The notes under the pieces are model-generated. The model saw only the letters and a list, made by a program, of their open reading frames with translations, made no database searches and was not told the origin of the DNA. 5,386 nucleotides of DNA from Oxalobacteraceae bacterium (GTDB taxonomy: Bacteria; Pseudomonadota; Gammaproteobacteria; Burkholderiales; Burkholderiaceae_D). Position numbers and translations under genes: made by a program. Of the stretch, positions 1 to 5,010 are shown piece by piece (positions within the stretch are counted from its first letter, which is position 1; every line of letters begins with the position of its first letter). The stretch covers positions 1 through 5,386 of the forward strand of contig CANFGA010000253.1 of the NCBI GenBank assembly GCA_947446335.1, read 5' to 3'.

Positions 1-1403
1 GGGCTGATCACTTGCAAGCCGGCCGGCGCCTCGTCGATCTTTTGAAACGACAGCGGAATGATGTCGCCATTGCGCGCAAACATCAGGTAAGAGCGCGCCA
101 ACTGGATCAGCGACACCGAAATGCCATTGCCGTAACTCATCGTCGCCTGCTCGATCGGACGCCACGATTTGTAGGGCCGCACGCGCCCGGCCACCGAGCC
201 GGGAAAACCGAACTTGGGCTGCTGGCCGAAGCCGACCTTGGTAAACATTTCCCACATTTCCTGCGCCGGCATCCCGAGTGCGATCTTCGAGGTGCCGATG
301 TTGGACGAATGCTCGATGATTTCGGATACCGTCATCACGCCGTGCGCCTTGGTATCGGAAATGGTGCGGTCGGCGATCGTGAAGCGGCCGGCCCCGGTAT
401 CGATCCGGGTTTCCGGCCTGACCCGGTTGGTATCGAGCGCCAGCGCGACCGTGATCGGCTTCAAGGTCGAGCCTGGCTCGAAGGTGTCGGTCATCACGCG
501 GTTGCGCAATTGCGCGCCACTCAAAGTGCGCCGGTCGTTCGGGTCGTAGCTGGGGTAGTTGGCCAGCGCCAGCACTTCGCCGGTGTGCACATCGAGCACC
601 ACGGCGGCGCCAGCCTTGGCCTTGAACTTCAGCACCGCTTCCTTCAACTGGGTGAAGGCGATGTATTGAATCTTGCTATCGACCGACAGGACCAGATCCT
701 TGCCATCGTGCGGCTCCTTGATGAAACCGATGTCTTCGACGATGCGCCCGAGCCGGTCCTTGATGACGCGGCGGCTGCCGGTGCTGCCCACCAGCGTCTT
801 TTGCTGCGCCAGTTCCATGCTTTCCTGACCCACATCTTCCACATTGGTGAAGCCGACCAGATGGGTCATCACTTCGCCCTGCGGATAGAAACGCTTGTAT
901 TCCTTGCGCGTATGGATGCCGTCGATACCGAGTTTGGCGATCTGGTCGCTGACATCTTGTTCGACCTGGCGCTTCAGATAGACGAAGCTGCGGTCGGAAT
1001 CGAGCTTCTTGTGCATTTCTTCGTCGCTCATCTCGAGCAGCGTAGCGAGTGCACGTATTTTTTCCGGCGCCGCCTGCAACACATCATCAGGAATCGCCCA
1101 GATCGCTTTCACCGGAATCGACGAGGCCAGCACCTGGCCATTGCGGTCGGTGATCTTGCCGCGCGTGGCGGGCAGTTCCAGCGTGCGGGCATAGCGGATC
1201 TCACCCTGGCGCTGAAGGAACTGGGTCGAGACGCCCTGCAACCAGACGGCGCGCGTGGCCAGCGCAGCAAACGCCGCGAACAGCAGGAACAGCACCAGAC
1301 GCGAACGCCATACCGGCAAGCGCACCGCCAGCATCGGATTTTTCGAAAATGGCGCGCCCTTCGAGGCTGCCACCCGCGCACCGTTGCCCGTAGCGCGCGT
1401 CAT
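1..1403 (-). CDS. ftsI: Septal peptidoglycan transpeptidase FtsI (PBP3), C-terminus beyond the window
   Basis: Class B penicillin-binding protein that cross-links septal peptidoglycan in the periplasm, anchored in the inner membrane as part of the divisome. The start ATG overlaps the ftsL stop (ATGA). About 467 codons are present; family members are near 580 residues, so roughly the last 110 are off the left edge. Visible layout: short basic cytoplasmic tail (1-34), one membrane segment (about 35-53, VLFLLFAAFAALAT), the pedestal/dimer domain starting with RGKITDRNG (81-89) and containing IKDRLGRIVED (214-224), then the transpeptidase domain. The catalytic serine is S312 in EPGSTLKP with K315 (SxxK), and the second motif is SSN at 366-368. 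The third motif (KTG) should lie beyond the window and cannot be checked. It is the fourth gene of the dcw operon; murE is expected next but is not visible. Identification is very secure. Confidence 0.97.
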   Translation of the reverse strand, partial: MTRATGNGARVAASKGAPFSKNPMLAVRLPVWRSRLVLFLLFAAFAALATRAVWLQGVSTQFLQRQGEIRYARTLELPATRGKITDRNGQVLASSIPVKAIWAIPDDVLQAAPEKIRALATLLEMSDEEMHKKLDSDRSFVYLKRQVEQDVSDQIAKLGIDGIHTRKEYKRFYPQGEVMTHLVGFTNVEDVGQESMELAQQKTLVGSTGSRRVIKDRLGRIVEDIGFIKEPHDGKDLVLSVDSKIQYIAFTQLKEAVLKFKAKAGAAVVLDVHTGEVLALANYPSYDPNDRRTLSGAQLRNRVMTDTFEPGSTLKPITVALALDTNRVRPETRIDTGAGRFTIADRTISDTKAHGVMTVSEIIEHSSNIGTSKIALGMPAQEMWEMFTKVGFGQQPKFGFPGSVAGRVRPYKSWRPIEQATMSYGNGISVSLIQLARSYLMFARNGDIIPLSFQKIDEAPAGLQVIS

Positions 1404-1672
1404 GGGGCATCCTTGAGCAGGAATTGGGTGCGCCCGGCTGTCAATGGCGTCATGTCAAGATCGCGCCGAGCGATCGCTTCGATCCGTTCATGCTTGCCCA
1501 GCGTCGATTGATCGACTTGCAGTTGCGACCAGGCGATGTCGAGCAAGCGGGCCTGCGCCTGAGCGCGCTCGAGCTCGATGAACAGATGGCGCGCCTGATA
1601 CTGCGCAGTCACCAGCGACAGTGCGCAAGCAACCAGCAAGACCGTCAGCACAAGATTGATTTTTCCGCTCAC
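1400..1672 (-). CDS. ftsL: Cell division protein FtsL
   Basis: Small bitopic divisome protein of 90 residues that, in the known family, forms a complex with FtsB and FtsQ and helps activate FtsW/FtsI. The sequence shows a very short cytoplasmic N-terminus (MSGK), one membrane helix (about 5-24, INLVLTVLLVACALSLVTA), then a periplasmic coiled-coil-like stretch rich in Glu, Gln, Ala and Leu (about 30-57), and the conserved tail HERIEAIARRDLDMTP (61-76). The start codon is GTG, chosen because it overlaps the rsmH stop as GTGA; the stop in turn overlaps ftsI as ATGA. Both overlaps suggest coupled translation. FtsL is poorly conserved, so the assignment rests on size, topology and its fixed position between rsmH and ftsI, which together are convincing. 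Confidence 0.95.
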   Translation of the reverse strand: MSGKINLVLTVLLVACALSLVTAQYQARHLFIELERAQAQARLLDIAWSQLQVDQSTLGKHERIEAIARRDLDMTPLTAGRTQFLLKDAP

Positions 1673-2646
1673 TGCGCCGCCGTGCCGCCAGATGGCGCTT
1701 GCGGCAAGCGCTGCGCCACGCGCATGACCGCCGAACGCGAGCGCGGATTGTTTTCCACTTCCAGCGCGGACGGCTTCATTTTGGAGATCAGCTTCATCTC
1801 GGGCTGCGGCAGATCGACCGCGCGGATCGGCAGGCGCCGGTCCGGCTGCTCCAGATGGACCTTGGAAGCAAAGAAGCGCTTCACGATCCGGTCTTCCAGC
1901 GAATGGAAGCTGATGACGACCATTCTTGCGCCCGGTGCCAGGCGCGAGTAAGCCTGGTTCAGGCCGATTTCAAGATCTTCAAGCTCCGAGTTGATGAAAA
2001 TCCGGATAGCTTGAAAGGTGCGGGTAGCCGGATCCTTGCCCTTCTCGCGGGTCTTGACTGTACTCGCCACGAGACTGGCAAGCTGGCGTGTGCTTGAAAT
2101 TGGTTCGACTGCCCGGCGAGCAACAATCGCCTTTGCAATCTGAAAAGCAAACCGTTCTTCCCCATATTCCCGTATGACCTTTTCCAGTGTTTGTTCGGTT
2201 TCCGTGGCCAGCCATTGGGCCGCCGACAGGCCGCGCGTGGTATCCATGCGCATGTCGAGCGGACCATCGTTGCGAAAGCTGAAACCGCGCGCCGCATCGT
2301 CGACCTGGGGCGATGAAATACCCAGGTCGAGCAAGATGCCATCGACTTGCTCCACGCCGCAGGCGGCCAGACTGGCCGTCATCGTGGCAAAACTGTCGTG
2401 CACGATCTGAAAACGCGGATCGTCGATCTGCTGTGCCGTCGCGATCGCTTGCAGATCCTTGTCGAAGGCGATCAAGCGCGCGCCCTCACCGAGGCGCTCC
2501 AGGATCAGGCGGCTGTGACCGCCGCGCCCGAAAGTGCCATCGACATAAATTCCTTGTGCGCGTGCACCGCACAGGTCCAGCGCCTCGACCGCCTCATCGA
2601 GCAGCACCGTACGATGCTGGAATTGCGGCGCCGATAAATTGGTCAT
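1669..2646 (-). CDS. rsmH: 16S rRNA (cytosine(1402)-N(4))-methyltransferase RsmH (MraW)
   Basis: S-adenosylmethionine-dependent enzyme that N4-methylates C1402 in the decoding centre of 16S rRNA, in the cytoplasm. The product is 325 residues, normal for the family (about 310-320). Visible motifs in order: RTVLLDEAVEAL (12-23), SAM-binding VDGTFGRGGHS (35-45), FDKD (61-64), DLGISSPQVDD (107-117), GEERFAFQIAKAI (162-174), FQAIRIFINSELEDL (211-225), VISFHSLEDRIVKRF (244-258) and NPRSRSAVMR (300-309). A longer frame is open upstream to 2736, but the ATG at 2646 is chosen because the preceding 30 codons would run back inside mraZ and do not look like the family, and because AAAGGTGG sits four bases before this ATG. 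That ribosome site overlaps the mraZ stop codon, and the gap to mraZ is 10 bases. The stop overlaps the ftsL GTG. Confidence 0.98.
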   Translation of the reverse strand: MTNLSAPQFQHRTVLLDEAVEALDLCGARAQGIYVDGTFGRGGHSRLILERLGEGARLIAFDKDLQAIATAQQIDDPRFQIVHDSFATMTASLAACGVEQVDGILLDLGISSPQVDDAARGFSFRNDGPLDMRMDTTRGLSAAQWLATETEQTLEKVIREYGEERFAFQIAKAIVARRAVEPISSTRQLASLVASTVKTREKGKDPATRTFQAIRIFINSELEDLEIGLNQAYSRLAPGARMVVISFHSLEDRIVKRFFASKVHLEQPDRRLPIRAVDLPQPEMKLISKMKPSALEVENNPRSRSAVMRVAQRLPQAPSGGTAAQ

Positions 2647-2656
2647 CGTGCCACCT

Positions 2657-3085
2657 TTAAAATGAAAAATTGGATAATGCATCGGGCATCCCTGCCTCGA
2701 TCGCTTGCTGTTCGCTGGCGGCCAGTTTGGCCGCATCCCATATCTCGAAATGGGTCCCCATGCCGATCATCATCACTTCGCGTGTCAAGCCGGCGGTAGC
2801 GCGCAACTCGGGCGAGATCAGGATGCGGCCGGCCGTATCTGGTTCGACATCGCAGGCGTTGCCGAGGAAGATGCGTTGCCATGCGCGCGCCGACATCGGC
2901 CAGGCTGCGATTTGGGCCCGATGGTTTTCCCACACCGGACGCGGGAAAAACAGCAGGCAACCGTGCGGATGCTTGGTCAACGTGAGTCTGCCTTCACACT
3001 CGATGGCGAGCGCGTCCCGGTGCCGAGCCGGGATCGACATCCGGCCTTTGGCATCGAGATTGATTGCGGACGCGCCTTGAAACAC
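2657..3085 (-). CDS. mraZ: Transcriptional regulator MraZ
   Basis: DNA-binding protein of 142 residues at the head of the dcw cluster; in E. coli MraZ represses its own operon. The sequence shows the two tandem AbrB-like half-domains of the family, each with its DxxGR signature: NLDAKGRMSIPARHR (9-23) and EPDTAGRILISPELRA (81-96). The N-terminus MFQGASAINLDAKGR lines up with family starts without extension, which fixes the start as the GTG at 3085; AAAGGA lies five bases upstream. The length is slightly shorter than the E. coli protein (about 152). It is first in the mraZ-rsmH-ftsL-ftsI run. Upstream lie a clear promoter and four phased GTGKG boxes, the probable binding site of this protein, so negative autoregulation is likely. 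Nothing is odd about the gene apart from the GTG start. Confidence 0.97.
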   Translation of the reverse strand: MFQGASAINLDAKGRMSIPARHRDALAIECEGRLTLTKHPHGCLLFFPRPVWENHRAQIAAWPMSARAWQRIFLGNACDVEPDTAGRILISPELRATAGLTREVMMIGMGTHFEIWDAAKLAASEQQAIEAGMPDALSNFSF

Positions 3086-3148
3086 GATTTTCCTTTAGAT
3101 ATAAGAGCGATCGAGGGTTGCTTGCGGCGCTGCAGAACCGGAATTCAT

Positions 3149-3183
3149 CCCACAAAAACACACTTTTCCACACAGTCGCCCAC
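3149..3183 (-). promoter_or_regulatory. Putative MraZ operator: four GTGKG boxes at 10-base spacing
   Basis: Read on the minus strand there are four five-base boxes separated by exactly five bases each: GTGGG (3183-3179), GTGTG (3173-3169), GTGTG (3163-3159) and GTGGG (3153-3149). E. coli MraZ is known to bind tandem TGGG-type repeats with five-base spacers near its own promoter; the two outer boxes match that core fully and the inner two deviate at one base. The first box overlaps the -10 hexamer and the rest lie in the early transcribed region, a position suited to repression. Binding itself is inference. Confidence 0.8.
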
Positions 3184-3210
3184 TGTAGAGTAAGCATCAA
3201 GGGTGGTCAA
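3182..3210 (-). promoter_or_regulatory. Sigma-70 type promoter of the mraZ (dcw) operon
   Basis: On the minus strand the -35 hexamer is TTGACC (3210-3205) and the -10 hexamer is TACAGT (3187-3182), separated by exactly 17 bases. Each matches five of six consensus positions. Transcription would start near 3175, giving an untranslated leader of about 90 bases before the mraZ GTG. A weaker TATATC at 3103-3098 was not preferred because a start from it would lose the mraZ ribosome site. Confidence 0.7.
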
Positions 3211-3387
3211 GCGCTTTCCTATTGCCGAAACACATTTTCTGCAATGAAGTCAAGGACTTAGCGAAGATAGTTAAGGAAGTGCAAAATAAAAATGTTGCGA
3301 AAAATTAGATACTTATCGCATAGTGTGAATGTACAACCTCATCTGTGCAGACATTTACAAATGACAAAACAATTTCATTGAATCAAT

Positions 3388-3423
3388 AAAAAAATGCATT
3401 TTTTTGATTTTGAATCAAAAAAA
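3388..3423. repeat. Two nested AT-only inverted repeats sharing one arm
   Basis: A perfect 18-base palindrome A7-TGCA-T7 covers 3388-3405. Its T7 arm is also the left arm of a second inverted repeat: 3399-3409 pairs with 3413-3423 in an 11-base-pair stem with a three-base loop (TTG). The two hairpins cannot form at once on one strand because they compete for 3399-3405. Confidence 0.85.
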
Positions 3424-3437
3424 ACAACATTAATGTT
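3417..3437 (-). terminator. Candidate weak terminator: palindrome followed by T8
   Basis: On the minus strand a perfect 12-base palindrome AACATTAATGTT (3437-3426) is followed after one G by eight T residues (3424-3417). This is the only hairpin followed by a long T run below rnpB on that strand. The stem is short and almost all A/T, which is poor for an intrinsic terminator, so the call is tentative; the palindrome could equally be an operator. Confidence 0.3.
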
Positions 3438-3527
3438 AATAAAACAATGAATCCTTTATCGATGACCATGTCGCCGGTAGTCCGATGCGGAGTTTTCGAG
3501 AGAGGGAGTCGCTGCAGCGCTGCGCCG

Positions 3528-3584
3528 CCATCATGGATGGTCGATGCGCCGATGCGTCGGTGCGCCGCCTCAAGGAGGGGCGCA
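3528..3584 (-). other. Three consecutive hairpins just downstream of rnpB
   Basis: Transcripts leaving rnpB would meet three stems. The first and strongest is at 3584-3561: TGCGCC and CCTC pair with GAGG and GGCGCA, ten pairs with one bulged C and a CTT loop. Directly adjacent at 3560-3549 is CCGA-CGCA-TCGG, and at 3540-3528 is CCATC-CAT-GATGG. None is followed by a T run, so this is not a standard intrinsic terminator. It may be a 3' processing or stability structure of the rnpB precursor. The role is inference. Confidence 0.5.
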
Positions 3585-3606
3585 GCGTGCATGAAGATTT
3601 TATTCG

Positions 3607-3960
3607 AAGTGAAGCAAGCCGATAGGCCGGATTTTGTTACGGCGCAGCCCTTGCGAACCCGCGCTATGACAGCCATTCCTCTAGGCGCCGAATTACTCCG
3701 GCGCTCAAGCTTCCTACCCGCACGCTCCGCGAGCAGCATCATCGCGTGCCTATTTGGAATTGCACCGGGTGGAGGTTACCGCGTTTCACCGTAACTAAAT
3801 ACGCTCGTCTCTGTGGCCCTGTTCCTCGCCTTATACCGAAGCCAACTTCAGCTTGCGGCTTTCAGCGGACGGCCGTTAACCGTCACCCCGCTCCATGGTG
3901 TCCGGACCTTCCTCCCGTCGACGCATTGCTGCGCCAACCAGCGACTGTCTGGCTTGCTTC
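3607..3960 (-). ncRNA. rnpB: RNase P RNA (bacterial class A)
   Basis: Catalytic RNA of ribonuclease P, which with the RnpA protein removes 5' leaders from precursor tRNAs. The ends pair perfectly over ten bases (GAAGCAAGCC at 3960-3951 with GGCTTGCTTC at 3620-3611, helix P1). The conserved GAGGAAGGTCCGGAC (3914-3900) and AGAGGAATGGCTGTC (3682-3668) are both present. P4 forms between AGGTCCGG (3909-3902, with the conserved bulged U) and CCGGCCT (3630-3624), with compensated changes relative to E. coli. ACAGAGA, CCAAATAGG and the tRNA CCA-binding GGGTAGG (3719-3713) are present. P3 is a hairpin closed by a GCAA tetraloop and P18 by a GUAA tetraloop. The length of about 354 is shorter than E. 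coli (377): P13 and P14 are absent, as I recall for beta-proteobacteria, and P12 is only a small hairpin. The 3' end is set by analogy to within a few bases. Confidence 0.96.
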
Positions 3961-3967
3961 GAGCGGC

Positions 3968-3997
3968 ATTGTACCGCATGCGATGCTGCAATGGCGT
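3968..3997 (-). promoter_or_regulatory. rnpB promoter (clear -10, weak -35)
   Basis: On the minus strand TACAAT (3973-3968) lies seven bases before the predicted first base of RNase P RNA at 3960, ideal for a sigma-70 -10 box. No good -35 is seen; the best at 18-base spacing is ACGCCA (3997-3992), three of six matches. The seven bases between the -10 and the start, GCCGCTC, are GC-rich, the discriminator type found at stable-RNA promoters under stringent control, so growth-rate control is plausible but inferred. Confidence 0.65.
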
Positions 3998-4026
3998 CAG
4001 GATCGGCCATGGTCAATGAAACCGAT

Positions 4027-4512
4027 TCAAAGGCTGGCCGTCGCCGGACAGGGTGTACAAGCCTTCAACGCGCGGCTGAAGTCGGTCACCCTGGAGAGCT
4101 TGATCGGAACGGCTGCATTGTCGCAATAGCCGCCCGCCAGCGTCATGCTCTGGCGATCACGGCTGAGCTTGCCGGAAATGGTGCGCTGTTCGCCGTCGGC
4201 AGTTTGCACGGTGAAGTACAGCGCACTCATGGTCGGGTCGATGTTGACATCGGTCGCCAACACCGGCCAACTGAGCGAACCGGCGGTAAATTCATAGACC
4301 ACGGTATCGACTTCGGCAAAGCGCAGCAAGCTGATGCGCTGTCCGCCACCCTCGCCGCTGTCGGGGTTGACGCACAGATCAGAATAGACGAACACGCCGT
4401 GGGGCGCCATTTCCCTGGGTGTGCCGGCGCTCGCCAGCGAAGCCGAACCGGCCAGCAACAGCGCCGCCCAATGGCTGCGCGATGGTCGATGTTGGATCGT
4501 GGTTCCCTGCAT
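4027..4512 (-). CDS. Unrecognised exported protein with four cysteines
   Basis: I do not recognise this 161-residue protein. It begins with a plausible Sec signal peptide: a basic stretch (RPSRSH), a hydrophobic core (WAALLLAGSASLASA) and an AxA cleavage site after A29, so a periplasmic or secreted location is likely. The mature part is rich in beta-type sequence (VVYEFTAGSLSWPV, SALYFTVQTADGEQRTISG) and carries four cysteines, C47, C130, C152 and C155, the last two as CTPC; two disulfides or a redox/metal CxxC pair are possible. No catalytic motif is obvious. The ATG at 4512 is preceded by AGGGGG at four bases. It lies 51 bases after the NTF2-like gene on the same strand, with about 50 bases to the rnpB -10 box and no terminator between, so it may be the last gene of that transcript. 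The reading frame is convincing from signal peptide, ribosome site and context; function is unknown. Confidence 0.8.
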   Translation of the reverse strand: MQGTTIQHRPSRSHWAALLLAGSASLASAGTPREMAPHGVFVYSDLCVNPDSGEGGGQRISLLRFAEVDTVVYEFTAGSLSWPVLATDVNIDPTMSALYFTVQTADGEQRTISGKLSRDRQSMTLAGGYCDNAAVPIKLSRVTDFSRALKACTPCPATASL

Positions 4513-4542
4513 GCTGCCCCCTGTTGACGTGAATGTTGCCCT

Positions 4543-4548
4543 ATTCTA
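4543..4548 (-). promoter_or_regulatory. Possible -10 box for the exported-protein gene
   Basis: TAGAAT on the minus strand, within the 51-base gap before the exported-protein gene, matches five of six -10 consensus positions. No matching -35 hexamer is seen at 16-18 bases, so an independent promoter is only a possibility; co-transcription with the NTF2-like gene is equally likely. Confidence 0.2.
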
Positions 4549-4563
4549 ACTCCCTGGCAGACA

Positions 4564-5010
4564 CTAACGACTGGCGGAGCGCTTCAACATCCGCATCAAG
4601 GCGCCCAGCAGCGGCAGCTTTTCGTAGAGTTCTTCGGCCGGGTCCCAGTAATCGCGGTGCACCAGCACCAGACCGTTCCAGCCGAAACGGACATGACTGG
4701 CGCCGCGTATCGTTTGCGGGGCTTCGTTCCAGCGCTTCATCCGGAATTCAAAGTTCCATATCAGGAATGCTTGATCGCCTTGCGCGATGCTGCTGGTGAC
4801 GACAAAGCGCGGCGCCTCGAGTTGGCGAAACATGTGCTCGAAGATCTTGACGATGGGCGCATGCCCGATCACTTCATTGAACGGGTCCTTGAAGCGCGCT
4901 TGCGGGTCGTACAGCGTCGCCACCTGCGGCAGCGACTGCGGGCTCAAGCTCTGGTAGAACTGCACCAGGCGCTGCAAGTCGATGTCATGATTCATGATGT
5001 CATCCGTCAT
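4564..5010 (-). CDS. NTF2-like / SnoaL-fold family protein
   Basis: Cytoplasmic 148-residue protein of the nuclear transport factor 2-like fold, a cone-shaped alpha+beta barrel used by many small enzymes and ligand-binding proteins. The opening helix (LQRLVQFYQSLSPQSL, 12-27) is followed by LYDPQARFKDPFNEVIGHAP (33-52), the typical NTF2/SnoaL segment, then IFEHMF (56-61), the beta strands FVVTSSIAQGDQAFLIWNFE (69-88) and IRGASHVRF (101-109), and a conserved tail HRDYWDPAEELYEKLPLLG (118-136). It has no signal peptide. The ATG at 5010 overlaps the SDR stop as ATGA, which supports that start; an in-frame ATG five codons later (4995) is a possible alternative, and neither has a strong ribosome site. 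The family is well supported but the substrate is unknown. Coupling to an oxidoreductase suggests a shared pathway, possibly lipid-related (inference). Confidence 0.88.
   Translation of the reverse strand: MTDDIMNHDIDLQRLVQFYQSLSPQSLPQVATLYDPQARFKDPFNEVIGHAPIVKIFEHMFRQLEAPRFVVTSSIAQGDQAFLIWNFEFRMKRWNEAPQTIRGASHVRFGWNGLVLVHRDYWDPAEELYEKLPLLGALMRMLKRSASR

Larger units (their letters stand above)
3211..3450. other. AT-rich intergenic spacer between rnpB and the mraZ promoter, no gene seen
   Basis: No coding sequence is supported here. The segment is far richer in A and T than its surroundings: in 3361-3450 only 16 of 90 bases are G or C. It contains runs of seven or eight A or T and several small palindromes, including CATTT-AC-AAATG (3352-3363), ATTGA-A-TCAAT (3377-3387) and those listed separately at 3388-3437. 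Such DNA could be bent, act as an upstream element for the mraZ promoter, bind a nucleoid protein, or terminate rnpB transcripts. These roles are inference. Confidence 0.6.

Noticed and set aside
12..1511. 499-codon plus-strand open frame
   Set aside because: It lies antisense to ftsI, whose family motifs are unmistakable; the translation is rich in Arg, His, Gln and Asp as expected for the complement of GC-rich coding DNA, and shows no domain.
2647..2736. Upstream extension of rsmH by 30 codons
   Set aside because: It would overlap mraZ, is unlike the family N-terminus, and the ATG at 2646 has the ribosome site.
3098..3104. TATATC/TTATAT as a -10 box for mraZ
   Set aside because: Transcription would start at or past the ribosome site and no -35 partner is present; the promoter at 3182-3210 is far better.
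2657..3261. Several plus-strand frames opposite mraZ and its leader
   Set aside because: Shadows of mraZ; they lack ribosome sites and family resemblance.
3510..3519. CGCTGCAGCG palindrome below rnpB
   Set aside because: Ten-base GC palindromes are common by chance in such DNA and nothing around it suggests a site.
3383..3742. 119-codon minus-strand frame across the region below rnpB
   Set aside because: Much of it overlaps the 3' part of RNase P RNA and the rest is hairpins and AT-rich spacer; the protein has no recognisable pattern and no ribosome site.
3746..4129. Plus-strand frames across rnpB and the end of the exported-protein gene
   Set aside because: They run antisense to the RNase P RNA core, whose conserved sequence and pairing explain the region.
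3895..4527. 210-codon plus-strand frame opposite the exported-protein gene
   Set aside because: The minus-strand frame has a clean signal peptide, a ribosome site and co-directional neighbours; the plus frame has none and runs into rnpB.
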